From Molossus alvarezi (lineage: Eukaryota; Chordata; Mammalia; Chiroptera; Molossidae), in the NCBI GenBank assembly GCA_037176705.1, contig CM073907.1:9269001-9333000 (forward strand): DNA of 64,000 bases, given 5' to 3'. This document shows, one piece after another, positions 21,586-32,903 of the stretch (its first letter is position 1; each line of letters opens with the position of its first letter). The notes under the pieces are model-generated. The model saw only the letters and a program-made list of their open reading frames with translations. It did not search any database and was not told the DNA's origin. A program made the position numbers and the translations under genes.

Positions 21586-21870
21586 TCTTGAGTGTCTACT
21601 CTGTATCAGGCAAGGCACTAGCTGCTGGATGGGCAAAGACAGGGGATTTGACCTCAAGTGGCTTATAGTCTAGGGGAAAATTCACATGCATATTCTTTCA
21701 ATGCACACCCCCAGGCATGTGCCCTTACCAGGAATTGAACTGGTGACCTCTTGGTGCATGGGTCGAAGCTCAATCCACTGAGACACACCAGCCGGGTAAT
21801 GCAATGTAACAATATAAGGAGGTCAGTAGAGGTGGAGCAGGTAGTGTGGAATGCCTCCTGACAATGTTTC
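21586..21870. mobile_element. L2-family LINE fragment split by a partial SINE
   Basis: 'TTTCTTGAGTGTCTACTCTGTATCAGGCAAGGCACTAG' and 'CTCAAGTGGCTTATAGTCTAGGGG' match the L2 3' region. After the SINE remnant the sequence continues with 'GTGGAATGCCTCCTGAC'. Confidence 0.6.
21706..21797 (-). mobile_element. Ves SINE remnant, tRNA-related head only
   Basis: Only about 92 bp are present. The minus strand reads CCCGGCTGGTGTGTCTCAGTGG...CCAGTTCAATTCCTGG...GGGCACATGCCTGGG and then a few bases of the middle. The CT tract and A tail are missing. Because SINEs insert by their 3' end, this pattern means a later deletion and not a truncated insertion. Confidence 0.88.
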
Positions 21871-22219
21871 AATGTTCTCTGCTGAATAAAGTCATCCTGA
21901 GGACATTCAGCAGTGAGCCGCATGGGGGCACACCATAGACTTCCAGGCCAGAGGAAGTAGTTTGGGGACAGTGACCTGGAGTGGTGAGTGATGCGTGCTC
22001 CCCAGAACCTGCACTGCCCCACCCGTGGCCTTGACCACCCTCATTCTTCACCTATCAATTGTGTTCTGATCAGCCCTCCAGACGCAGCTCTCACGCCACT
22101 GTGGCCATGACGTCTCCTGTAGGCATCAGGAGTTACAAAACCAATACTATAACATCTCTGGAATTCCATAAGCCCCCCACGCCCAGTTCCAAGAAAATGA
22201 AATGTATTGATATCGATTC
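21871..22219. other. Single-copy sequence
   Basis: Nothing recognisable, apart from possible trailing L2 sequence at the left edge. Confidence 0.35.
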
Positions 22220-22300
22220 ATGATATTTATTAAACATCTCCTCAGTGCCAGGCACTGTGCTAGGGGATACTTATACATAATTTCCCCAGAAAAGCATCTG
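22220..22300. mobile_element. Short L2-like fragment
   Basis: 'ATATTTATTAAACATCTCCTCAGTGCCAGGCACTGTGCTAGGGGATAC' is the common L2/MIR3-type 3' motif. Only about 80 bp are recognisable. Confidence 0.65.
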
Positions 22301-22779
22301 CTATACAGATGATTGATGCATGTGTGCAGGCCTTATAACAGGAGAATTTGTGAGGCTATTACTCTTCCCTGAGTTGATCAGCTTCCACATGACTGTTGTC
22401 AAAGTAGTATTTATTCAGTAGATACAGACCATAGTTTCGGTATACTCCCCCACCACATTTTATATGGTAGAATTTCCGGAGACATTTTTGGAACTTCCGT
22501 TAGACTTTTTTATAGAGTGGGAAAAGACACAGTGTGGTTTGTATGTTAGGTGTTATGTTATTCCCAAGGTTTATTAAATACCCATCATAGGCTCAAAATA
22601 GCTATCAGAAATGAGGGGGTCTCTAGCTGGAAAAATTTTCCCTGGAAACCTAGACATTGGATTCGGAACCTACATTCACTCATTGTTGTCATGTCTGTAA
22701 ATGAAAAGTAAAGCCTTCACCTAAAAGTAGTTTTGATGATTCAGTGAATAAAAAAGGAAATGCAAGAAGCTGCACTATG

Positions 22780-22993
22780 GTCCAGCTGGTGTGGCTCAGT
22801 GTTTGAGCATCGAACCACGGACCAAGAGGTTGCCAGTTCGATTCCCAGTCAGGACACATGCCCAGGTTGTGGGCCTGATCCCCAGGGAGCGGCATGCAGG
22901 AGGTGGCCCATCGATGTTCTCTCTCATCTATGTTTCTCTCTCTCTCTCCCTCTCACTTCCTTTCTCTCTCAAATCAATAAAGGAGAAAAATAA
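22780..22993 (+). mobile_element. Ves SINE, 'GTTGAGC' type, with perfect 16-bp TSD
   Basis: Head GTCCAGCTGGTGTGGCTCAGTG, B box GTTCGATTCCC, CAGGACACATGCCCAGG, CT tract and AATCAATAAAGG. Flanked by identical 16-bp repeats AAGAAGCTGCACTATG at 22764-22779 and 22994-23009. Confidence 0.97.
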
Positions 22994-23009
22994 AAGAAGC
23001 TGCACTATG

Positions 23010-24572
23010 CAATGTTGCTGGGTGACTGAGGATGCCCAGCTTTGGACCCTGGGTTCTTGGAGATGTGTGACCCAGTTGATCCCCTTTTCTCTCTAAATTT
23101 CTGATTCATCCACTGCAAAATGAGAGTCTATCATGATGAAGAAGCTGTTATGATATTGAGATACTGAACATAATGCATTTTGTAAACTCTGAAGTGACGT
23201 AAATAATGTTATTAATATAAGCTGATGGACATCTTCACAATGATATTATCTGACTGATGTTTCGATCTAAAACAATCCATTTGTACCTAATCTTACAATG
23301 CCAGCATCTTTTCCAAACTCCTAGTGCACTTCATCTAGGCATAATAAGGACAGCTGCAAAAATTCCTGTAGATGGGTTGTATCTTGGCACCTACTCTGTT
23401 GAAAGTAAAATCGCCTTCATTCTTAATATGCCCATATGATGCCCACGCCTCATCAGAGAAACATGAGCGTGTGCTGGTGACACCCTCACAGGATGTCATT
23501 TTGCCTTCGTGTCCAGAGTCTGGGGTCAAGAGCATGGCTGATGATGAAGGGACATAGCTGGAACTTCCAGGCCCCTAACACTGCACCTTGTTCTCACTAG
23601 TACCATACATCCCAGAGAACATATCGGTTTCTGAGAGTCTTCCAATTTATAGCCACTTATAGTAACTTTCCTAAAGTTAACCACCTATGGCGCTTACCTG
23701 TGGGCAGGTACATATCTCTCCAAGGCCCCTCCAAGGCTGCTCCAGATTGTCCAGAAATGTCTGAATTTGGATGCAGCAGACACTTCCCAGGGAAAACAGA
23801 ACTCACCCTGGAGCCCCCCACGTACAAATTAGAGTCGCCATTTAAACCATCATCACGGTATTTGAGGTTGGTAAAACATATTGCTTGAGCTATAAAACAT
23901 TCTCAACTAGCATTCCAAATGTCTCGCCTCCAGCAAGCAGTTAAATTAAAGTTCCAGACAGCTGGCACTGGAATCATAATAACAGTTCTGCACAAAGGGA
24001 TTGGCTAAACATGATTATTGTTTTGATAATTTATTATCAACAGGCATTATTGTGCCCTGATCCCAACACTTGGCTTCCTTTCTCCTCTGTTGTCAACAGG
24101 TGACGACGAGGTCTGGCTGGGGTTACAGAGAAGGAACATCCAGTGCCCTGGTCCTAGGTAGATCTCACACACAGCATGGGAGATTGTCACTAACTTCCAT
24201 CATCTGGCCATCTTGACGGTCTCCTTCCTATGAATTGCTTTGTTTGTAAAGGTAGAGAATCTGAAGGTACTATTCTTAGGATCTTTATTCCAAAAGAAGA
24301 AAAAAGAGGGGGAGAGAGGAAGTAGATCGTGCTAACCAAAGCTATTTGCCCTTTAGCCAATTCTAAAACACAGTATTTTGCAGCCTAATCACAGATTTTC
24401 AAGTATAACAGATTCTCTGTTCGCTCCACCTTGGACCACCTTGAAAAGATCTCATATCCACCTGTGATTGACCCTTTTAATGACAAAGTAGTCACTGCTT
24501 GTCTTTGGGTGGAGAGATCGTCATGTAAGAACAACAGACTGTTCTGGTTTGTCTTTTCTGCGTAGAACGAAC
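23010..24572. other. Single-copy sequence, start of a SINE-free interval
   Basis: No gene or interspersed repeat recognised. A possible conserved element at 23900-24070 is listed separately. Two overlapping opposed frames near 23335-23557 have no known domain. Confidence 0.4.
23900..24070. promoter_or_regulatory. Candidate conserved noncoding element
   Basis: A repeat-free block with AGTTAAATTAAAG, AGACAGCTGGCACTGG (E-box), ACAAAGGG (SOX/TCF-like), GATTATTGTTTTGATAATTTATTATC and ATTATTGTGCCC. The density of SOX, homeodomain and E-box words is enhancer-like. No conservation test was possible. Confidence 0.3.
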
Positions 24573-24573
24573 A

Positions 24574-24604
<31 letters not shown>

Positions 24605-24636
24605 GCACACCTACACACACATACAGACACACACAA
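24573..24636. repeat. (CG)n(CA)n microsatellite
   Basis: A GCGCGCGCGC run leads directly into about 10 CA dinucleotides and then interrupted CA units. The alternating purine-pyrimidine sequence with a CG core is a strong left-handed (Z) DNA candidate. The Cys/Val-rich frame across it is an artefact. Confidence 0.95.
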
Positions 24637-24739
24637 ATGCAAAGAATCTGAAACAGTCAGTGTGCTCGACTCAATCAAGAGAGAAATAAAATGACATATT
24701 TGAGTACCTTTACATTTTTTTCTGAACATGACTTCCCAT

Positions 24740-25070
24740 TGACTTTAATTAAGATTTCATTAAACCCTGAGTTTGGAAAGCTTTTAATTGAGAGAAAATG
24801 TGCTTATTGGGCATATTTTTTCGGGCTGCAAAGAGAATAGCTGTAATAAATGTCTCTTCCAACTTTACAGTCAAGTTCAACTTTGTTCTACCTTCACAGA
24901 AATTGGTTATAGATCCTCTCTTAAGAAATGAGCCATGCACAGTAATGATTTTTATCTCATCATAAAGTGGTCTGAAGCTGGCTCCGCGACACTGTATAAG
25001 TATATTGCCCGCTGACAAATTAATCCAATTATCTGAGGGGAAGGTGTATGATTGGGGTTAACTAGAATTT
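24740..25070. promoter_or_regulatory. Candidate conserved noncoding element
   Basis: AT-rich, repeat-free, high-complexity block with GACTTTAATTAAG, CTTTTAATTGAG, TGTGCTTATTGGG (CCAAT in reverse), AAATTAATCCAATTATCTG and TTAACTAGAATTTAACTGG. Repeated TAAT cores suit homeodomain binding. The evidence is composition and motif density only. Confidence 0.3.
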
Positions 25071-27424
25071 AACTGGTCATTGCTTATCCAACCCTCCGCC
25101 GCCTCCCCTAGAGCGTGGACCCTTTAGTTATTCTAGTTGTGGTATCTGGTCCCCTGATCAAAGCAAGTGCGACTTCAAAAATCCTTTTTCCAGGAAATCA
25201 GAGAGAAGCCACCTTTCCAAAGCCATGACAACAGTGCAATTTAAAGGCTTCTATTTTCCTGCTGTTTGGAAGAGTGACTCCCCGCCCCTCCCCCTCCCCC
25301 TCCCCTACTACTGAGAGTATTTTTATATAGTTCAAGTCCCTCTTGGTCTGCAGTTTGCAGTGAGGTTTAAAAAGTAATACATCTTTTCTTAGATGTACCC
25401 CAGTTTCTGCTTTTTAATAGACATGCTAATGAGCTTCTGGGTCTTCATTTCCCAGTGTGCAGAGAGCACGGATAAATCTTCGATTGTTCACAACCCAGGA
25501 GAAGTTTCCCGAGCACTGGGATCCATCGACGTCTCTCCAAACAACTATTGTTTCAAGTGTATTTTATTTTATTTGTTATTTTATATTAGACTTTTCTGGT
25601 GCCATTAAATTTTATTTTATTTTATTTTATCTATTCAGTGGCATTTGCTTATAATGAGCTGAGACAAAGTACAATTCCTTTTGCAGTGGATTAGAAATAA
25701 TGAAAGTTCCCAACTATTTTGGAGTGGTCTAATATGCCGGCTGTAAAATTGGCCATAGAAATGGTTTTCTGATAGGTAAGAGAGGGGAAAAAAAGCTTTT
25801 GCACCAGGTTTTTACCAAAGCAAGGTGACGTTTCGTTTCCTAGATTTCAAATTTTGGAAAGATGGTTCACTTTCGTGCATGCCAACGGGAAATATTGTGA
25901 CCACATTGAGGACTTTTTGTTGCTTTTGAAGACTGACTTCTTTACATCTAGCATATGTAATTCCTTATTAACAAAACACTTTCCCAAATAAGTAAATAAA
26001 TAAAGCTAATTCAAAGGCCTATCTAAAATATTAGAAATATGCAATTATATATTACCTTCAATTTGTTTTTTTTAAATTAAAACATCCTTTGGGCAATTTC
26101 TGTTTTCAGAATAGAAATCCAAGACTACAAAGGCCTAGTGTTGCCAGGTTTTTAATCGATTTAATGAAAAAAAATGTACTTCCTGTTTTTCCTTTTAATT
26201 GGTAGGGGGAGAGGAACAGAGGCATCAGGTTTATATTTTGATATGATCCTAGGTTAGGCCTGAAAGAACCTACATTACATTGACAAAATTTTGTGGTTAT
26301 TATAGCTGAGGTGATTGATGATGCTTCCACTAATTCTAAAATAATCCATTGGAAATTATCTTCATATTACTGCTGATATAACTCCATCTATTTCCCTAGC
26401 GAGTTGGATCCGAATTGAGGTTGAGACATATTTTACTTTAATTTTTTTATTCGTGTCCTTATAAAAAAAGAAGAAGAAGAAGAAATGGCGTCTTGAGCTC
26501 ATCCCCAAAGCTTTACCCAATTGACTCTGATTGAATACTTCTTCTTATTACCGCTCGCTGGGATCTTCTTATGAAATGCACATTTCATTTTTATCCAGGA
26601 CCTGGGGATACAGGGCGACAGAGGACTATTACTTGAAATTCGGCACCCACAGTCTCTAGAAAGCTGCACACCCAGACTGCGGAAGAGTTATAATTTTAAT
26701 ACTTTTCACAATGACAAGGTTTCCTGAAGTTAAATGATCATTATCTGTTCAACCAAACAGCCCCGTGAAGCTCTTAGGAGGACAAGGTGGCTTATTCTAA
26801 TTGGTAGGATCCGAAGATTCCTATGCTGAGCTTCAGATCTCAGCATTTCCAAATTAACAGGGTGATTGAAGGAAAAGGCTATGTTTGCCAACTGTGGGGG
26901 CTGCAATGGGTACCTGGTGCCACGTAACTTAATGCAGCAAGCCACCACTATGATTATCACTGTCTCTGTGACAGCCAGGTAGAAGTACCCATTCTTTCTC
27001 TGGCTTCTCTACTTAATCCCCGCCAATCAATTGATTCCTGAAAAACAGCACTGGCTAGACAAAGATAAAGGAGGATGCATTGGACAATAGTCCACAGACA
27101 GGCCGTGCCTGCAGAATCCCTACGGTGTAAGTGCGTGGATGCTCAGTGGAGACGCGGCTGAACTTGGCTGCGGAACATCCTGCTGCTCCAATGTGTGTGG
27201 CGATGTCCTGTGGTTTTGTTTGTTTGTTCCTTTGCTTTTTAGTGTGTGAGTTTCAGTGCTGATATTTTCTGTTTATAAAGTCTGTGTCAATAGTAGGGTT
27301 TGATTATATGATTCATACAAAGGTTCTGGGCTTGTCATTTTATTAGCAATGGTTTTTTTTTGGTTTTGTCTAAAAGGAAGAAATCAAAAGAGTTGTTTTA
27401 TCACAGATGATATAATAGAGATAA
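25071..27424. other. Single-copy sequence with minor low-complexity tracts
   Basis: No gene or interspersed repeat recognised. Low-complexity pieces are a CCCCTCC-rich patch (25280-25306), TTTTA pentamers (25559-25573 and 25608-25631) and a GAA trinucleotide run (26468-26485). The block at 26920-27090 has CAATCAATTGATTCC and GGACAATAG (SOX-like) words. Confidence 0.4.
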
Positions 27425-27643
27425 TACGTACATGTGTGTATATATACATACACACACACATATATATACACACACATACACATATATACACACACATATA
27501 TATACACACACATACACATATATACACACATATATATACACACACATACACATATACACACACACATATACACACATACACATATATATACATAAATATA
27601 CAAACACATATACATATATATACACATGTATATACATATATAT
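27425..27643. repeat. Compound (CA)n/(TA)n satellite-like microsatellite
   Basis: About 220 bp of alternating CACACA and TATATA blocks that follow one another in a loosely repeating order, with sub-blocks of about 30 bp recurring. Tyr/Thr/His/Ile or Tyr/Val/Cys frames of up to 106 codons on both strands are artefacts of this repeat. Confidence 0.95.
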
Positions 27644-28949
27644 GTAAGCTTCAAGCATGCATAGATTGAGAACTGAAAATAAACCACAGAAATTCAGAAT
27701 CATGGTGGAACCCAAACTGCAAATTTATTTCATGGACATTATTTAGCAGTTTATATTTCTACTACGTCAGATGTCTTTCTCCTGAAGGAAAATGAACGTT
27801 GAAACCAATCAAATAACTTGGAAAATTTTTCAAAGTGAGAAACTGGGATTTTTTTTTTTTTTTCTGCTTCCCACAATAGCAGCAGGGATTTTTCTTAATC
27901 ACTGTATACTGCCACTACAAAAAAATTAAAAATTATACAGAACTAAATCAATCAAATTAGTGTTCTCTATGTCATCGAGGACTGGGACATCTTCTTCTTT
28001 AACGTATCTATGGGAAAAGATCTGAATTTTGAAGTGGTGGCCAACATTTAAATATTGAAAGAGTTCAAATAAAAACAGGCATTTCTAAGTTTGGCATCAG
28101 AATTCAGATCTAAAAACAGAGGCATTGTGTGAGCACTGCCCCGTCAGATGGAGTGTGCTCTCTGGTCTTGTTTTCCACAGTCCCCACCTGGCCCACTTAC
28201 CTCATTTACGTCACCAGAGTGATCATCCTGCCCTTGTGGTTGGCAGCCAATCTCTGGCTTGAAATGAGGGCAGTCACAGCCTCTGGCTCCTCTTCTCTAT
28301 TCTTTGACAGTAACTATCTTTTTAGGCTCTGTCCACTGGTCTACTATCTTCCATCCTTCATTTGCTGGTTTCTACCCCGAGAGTTTTTCCTATGCATCCC
28401 CTACACAGGAAAACTCAGCTTCTTCCAATCAGGGTGACAAAACCCCTTCTGGGTAGCATTCTCCATTGCTCTCATCTCTGCCTGGTGCCGACTCTGTTCC
28501 ATAACTGCTCCACAGTCTGATACAAAACCCACTCAACGAAAACCTGTGGGATGAAAAAAAAAAAATTTAATGTTGGCTGAAATAAATTTCATCAGTTCTT
28601 ACAATAACACTCCAGGAGACTGGCACCCCCTATGAGCTAGAAGTTGGCCCGTGCCCTCGGATGTTTATAATAATTAGTTATGTTCTCCTTTAAATGTTTC
28701 TACATTTCGATCTCACTTCTATATCCAGTCTCCCTAAATAAGATAGAGAATTCCAAAGTCAAGGATTAAGTTTTCCCGTTTTTAGGACTTCCAAAATCAC
28801 ACCAAGGATAGTTGATTCAGGGTTCACTAGGGTGTCTCAAATGCTCTTCATAATTTTTTTTTTTTTTTTGTATTTTCCCCAAAATAGATGGAAAATTCTA
28901 GAATCCAGTGTCTTTTATTGTTCTCATCATATGTTTTACGTATGACTTC
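27644..28949. other. Single-copy sequence
   Basis: A 102-codon plus-strand frame at 28129-28437 has hydrophobic stretches but no known domain, so I do not call it a gene. A T-run at 27850-27864 and another at 28855-28869 are noted. No interspersed repeat recognised. Confidence 0.4.
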
Positions 28950-28962
28950 AAAATAAGAATGT

Positions 28963-29178
28963 AGCCCAGCTGGTGTGGCTCAGTGGTTGAGCGTCGACCC
29001 ATGCACCGAGAGGTCACTGATTCGATTCCCGGTCAGGGCACATGCTCAGGTTATGGGCCAGATCCCCAGTGGGGGGCACGCAGGAGGTGGCCAACTGATG
29101 TTCTCTCTCATCGATGTTTCCATCTCTCTCTTCCTCTCTCTTTAAAATCAATAAAAGGAGAATTTTTTTTTTAAATAA
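28963..29178 (+). mobile_element. Ves SINE, 'GTTGAGCGTC' type, with perfect 13-bp TSD
   Basis: Head AGCCCAGCTGGTGTGGCTCAGTGG, ATTCGATTCCCGGTCAGGGC, CCCAGTGGGGGGCACGCAGG, CT tract and AAAATCAATAAAAGG. Flanked by AAAATAAGAATGT at 28950-28962 and 29179-29191. Confidence 0.97.
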
Positions 29179-29384
29179 AAAATAAGAATGTCAATGCACA
29201 GAACCTCACAGCTCATATACACAATATTTTGAGGAGACCCAGTTATTTACCCAGAGATATCTGGTATCTTTTGCTAGATCCTTAGGGTCTATCTCAAGAA
29301 TTGCACATATTGCATTTCTAAACAGGCTCCATTAAAAATTTTGAAGGAAAAAAATGTATAGTCCCCCAAAACACTGCTACTTAT

Positions 29385-29535
29385 CATGTTGGAGACCTTG
29401 AACAATTGTCTTAGGTACTATTTTCCCATTTTCTTGACAAAGGGAAGAGACATCACCCCACAAGATGATTGTGAAGGTTGAGAAAGTATGACATCACCAA
29501 ATAGGGTGACAGGCACATGGTGAAGACCCAATAAA
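29385..29535 (+). mobile_element. MIR SINE
   Basis: 'GGAGACCTTGAACAATTGTCTTAGG', 'TTTTCCCATTTTCTTGACAAAGGG', 'GATGATTGTGAAGGTTGAGAAAGTATGACATCACCAAATAGGGTGACAGGCACATGGTGAAGACCCAATAAACG' follow the MIR consensus from the core to the 3' end. Very diverged. Confidence 0.65.
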
Positions 29536-29890
29536 CGGCTTTCCCAACTTTCCTTTGCTTGGCTGTGAATGTGTTCCAAGAGTCCCTTGCAGAAATATTA
29601 ATGCACTGTGTATCTTTAACCACATCAGTATGAGTTTTCACTTTCATTACCAATGGCGTAGGAAAGGCTTGTCAAAGCAGAAGCTGGGTAGGGAGAACGC
29701 ATGAATGTCACAAGCTGGCTCTGGAAGAGGGTGTCTGGGCAACAGAACGAGCAAGTGCCGTGGTTGGGCAGTCATGTCATTCAGAAGACAAAGGACAAAA
29801 GAAGTCTCCAGGAATCTATCTCAGACACTTTCTTTATAATGCTGCTATTTCTTGGATTCTCCTATCTGGATTATTAAAAGATCGTAGGAG

Positions 29891-30145
29891 CCCTGGCCAG
29901 TTTGGCTCAGCAGTTGGAGCATGGGCCCAACAGACCAAAGTGTCACAGGTTTGATTCTGGTCAAGGGCACATATGTAGGTGGCAGTTTGGTCCCCAGCCC
30001 TGGTCGGGGTCATGAGGGAGGCAACCAATGGATGTGTCTCTCTCACATCAATGTTTCTCTCTCTCTCTCTCCCCCTCCCTCCCTTCCAGTCTATCTGAGG
30101 ATAAATGAAAAAATATCCTCAGGTGAGGATTTAAAAAAAAAAAAA
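29891..30145 (+). mobile_element. Ves SINE, long type, with 15-bp TSD
   Basis: Head CCCTGGCCAGTTTGGCTCAG, GACCAAAGTGTCACAGGTTTG, GTCAAGGGCACATATG, CATCAATGTTTCTCTC, and the 3' part 'TATCTGAGGATAAATGAAAAAATATCCTCAGGTGAGGAT' plus poly(A). TSDs AAAAGATCGTAGGAG (29876-29890) and AAAAGATCGTAGAAG (30146-30160) differ by one base. Confidence 0.96.
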
Positions 30146-30160
30146 AAAAGATCGTAGAAG

Positions 30161-32659
30161 ACATGAAAAGCCATATAAGTGTTATTTTCCAAATATATTT
30201 CCATGTTCCTGTCCATATCCACTTGGGATACTCCACTGATTCGGAGATCGTCAAAGGACATTTGGTCTAGATTAATAGCCTAAATTAATTAATTAGCTTT
30301 ATTGTCTCTTTGTCTTCCTCCGTCTTCCCTCTCCCCTGCCCAATTGCTTCTCCTCTGTGTCTTTCTTTTCCCTTCTGGAGGAATAATTTACCCATCCTTG
30401 AAGATTTGCCTTTCCCCCCAAGAACTTTGCATATATGAGCCATGAAGCTCTGCTAATTTCCATTTCCATTTTGAAATCATATATGAAACATACAGCTAGA
30501 AAAAAATTGATGTGGAATTTTACAATTACGTTCCTTTTATACTGGGGGGAAATGCAGAAAAAAAAAATTACAGGCAGCGTTTGAGATAACAGTGAGAAAC
30601 CCCAATGCACCCTAAATCAGTCAGCCTTGGAGCAATTTTGGGGAGCGATCACATAAGGTTGGTCAAGGAATTTAATCACCACACTTGGAGAGGGGGTACA
30701 AATAGAATCAGTGAATCAACAGTGATGATTTCTCCAAGATTACCGTTCTGAGTCTTCCCTAAGTCCAACCCTACTGCAATCCGAGAGAGACAAAGAATTT
30801 ACCAGCTACACCCATCAATTAATGACAGAGACGAAGGGTCCTCTGAAGTTTTGGAGAGGCATTTGCTTTGTTTACGTTTCAAGGAGGCCTTCCTATATAG
30901 GTAAAGATCTGTGTTGACTCTAAGTTTTAACGAGTGTAATTATTTTAAGAAGGAGTAATTATATCATTTATGGAGGGTTAAAACGGAGAGTCAAATATTG
31001 CAAAGAGGGGTGATTTAATAAGTGCACGTTGAAAAGTATGACCAGAAACTTTTATTTCCTCCTTTTGCCCTGCATTTCTTTCTCCATCACGCGTCCTGAT
31101 GGGAAGGCCACCGAGCAGAAGACAGTCACCATGAAAGCAAGGAATCATGGGGTCTCGGCCAGTTAATCAGTATCTCTGTGGCTGACCATTGTTTGCAGAG
31201 AGAAGGGGCCCCAAGATTCTTGATCTGAAATCCCGGAGTGCTGCGCAAGGCAGGGCCGCCCACTCTCCAGCAAGCCTCAGTTTAATTAACTGTCTCCCCC
31301 TGCCCTGGTGTGACTTGCATGGCCGGGAAGGTGTTTCCCAAGGAAATCAGAATGGGGGGCAGAGCGGGAAAGAAGGGGGGGCGGGGAAAGGTGAGTTCAG
31401 GAGAGCAATGGGACGGGGGTTAACAAGGCTGCTTAAGATCAAGGGCTGGAGGGCTTGAGATGCTGCCAGACTTGAAAACTTTAATTTACTGTCACTGTTA
31501 AGTCCCCTTTGAGGTTTATGGTGGTATTTATACACACAGCATCAATCACATGAACAAGGAGGGGATTTATAGTTTGTTTTAAAGACCGCAAATGCAATGT
31601 AATGCAAATAGCTTGCCTCATGGGCATTTACGTTTAATGGGAAAATTACAGATGCAGAAGATTGGTAGAACAAATTTTAAATTGACTTTATTACATCGAG
31701 TGCTTTTCAGAGAATACTATTAAAAAAAAAAAAAAAGGAAGATATGGTAATGCAGTTCTACACTATAGCCTGACAACTTAAATTCCACTTAACTGACTTT
31801 CTCTCTCTCTCTTTTTTTTTTTCTTTTCTTTCTTCCTATTTTTTGTTTGTTTGTTTGTTTCCATCTTTCTGCATACATTACTCTTACGATAAGTTTGGCT
31901 GCAAACTCCCTGGGATGATAAACCGATTAGAAGTTCGATTTTTTTTTTTTCTTATTCATTTTATCTCCTATCACTTTTTTTCTGGGCCCAGACAAATAAC
32001 AGATTTATGTGATGTGCATTCATAGAATTTGATCATGGTTGTATATGCATTTGTAGTCTGTGCCATAAAATGACTATTTTGTGTATTAATACGAGAATGT
32101 CTTGCATCGAGGATTTAAAGTTTCAGAATACATCAGTTCTCTCGTCGTTTTTCTTAAAACATCCGTGTGCATGTGTGTCTGCCCATGTACACACGTGCAC
32201 TTGAACATCCAAGGGGTACATGGTTCTTTGAATTCAAGTGTTTTTGATGCAGCTCTTTTCCTGAGATCACCAAACTCTGTCCTGCGAGGAGTGTTGAGTC
32301 GTCTGCACGGAATGAGCTGGTGGTCTCCGCCTGTGCTCTGGCCAATGCCTGTTGCCTTCTGTGCAAAGCTGACATTTAAATTGGTACCATCTGATCAAGG
32401 GACAGACCAGGGCCAAGCAGGCAGGAGGGGACATTGGCTTGTGCCAGTGGCTACAGAAGCTCCACCCTCACACGCACAGGATCTTCTCAGTCCGTGAAGG
32501 ACGTGTCCAGGAATCAGCTGGCCAGCACAGTTAGAATCTGCAACTAGACTGCCTTGCTAAGGAGTTCTGTGCTGATGTCTTCTTTTTCTCTACTTCCTTC
32601 ACAAAGGACTTGGCGTGGTTCCTGAGATGCAGATGCTTATAAATACAAGAATTTAGGGA
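30161..32659. other. Single-copy sequence
   Basis: 2.5 kb without a recognisable gene or interspersed repeat. It includes a G-rich patch at 31354-31386, T/C-rich low-complexity tracts at 31801-31860, and a possible noncoding element at 31540-31720. The frame at 32102-32497 has no known domain. Confidence 0.4.
31540..31720. promoter_or_regulatory. Candidate conserved noncoding element
   Basis: Repeat-free block with 'CGCAAATGCAATGTAATGCAAATAGC' (two octamer-like ATGCAAAT words), 'CATTTACGTTTAATGGG' and 'AAATTTTAAATTGAC'. The octamer pair and TAAT words suggest POU/homeodomain binding. Conservation was not tested. Confidence 0.3.
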
Positions 32660-32672
32660 TTATATTCTATTT

Positions 32673-32890
32673 TTTTATTTATTTTTTGTTTGTTGATTTT
32701 AGAGAGAGAGGGAGGGAGAGGGAGAGAGAGATAGAAACATCGATGATAGATAACATCAACTGGCCGCCTCCTGCACGCCCCCCACTGGGGTTCGGGCCCA
32801 CAACCCAGGCCTGTGCCCTGACCGGGAATCGAACCGGTGACCTCTCCGTGCCTGGGTCGACGCTCAACCGCTGAGCCACGCTGGCCGGGC
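32673..32890 (-). mobile_element. Ves SINE, 'GTTGAGCGTC' type, near-consensus, reverse orientation
   Basis: Minus-strand head GCCCGGCCAGCGTGGCTCAGCGG, B box GGTTCGATTCC with CpGs retained, CCCAGTGGGGGGCGTGCAGG, CT tract and T-rich left edge (A tail). TSDs TTATATTCTATTT (32660-32672) and TTATAGTCTATTT (32891-32903). CpG retention suggests a comparatively young copy. Confidence 0.97.
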
Positions 32891-32903
32891 TTATAGTCTA
32901 TTT

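Noticed and set aside
27349..27715. Tyr/Val/Cys and Thr/His/Tyr frames of about 105 codons
   Set aside because: Artefacts of the CA/TA microsatellite on both strands.
28129..28437. 102-codon frame with hydrophobic segments as a small membrane protein
   Set aside because: No family recognised and pyrimidine-rich DNA tends to encode hydrophobic residues.
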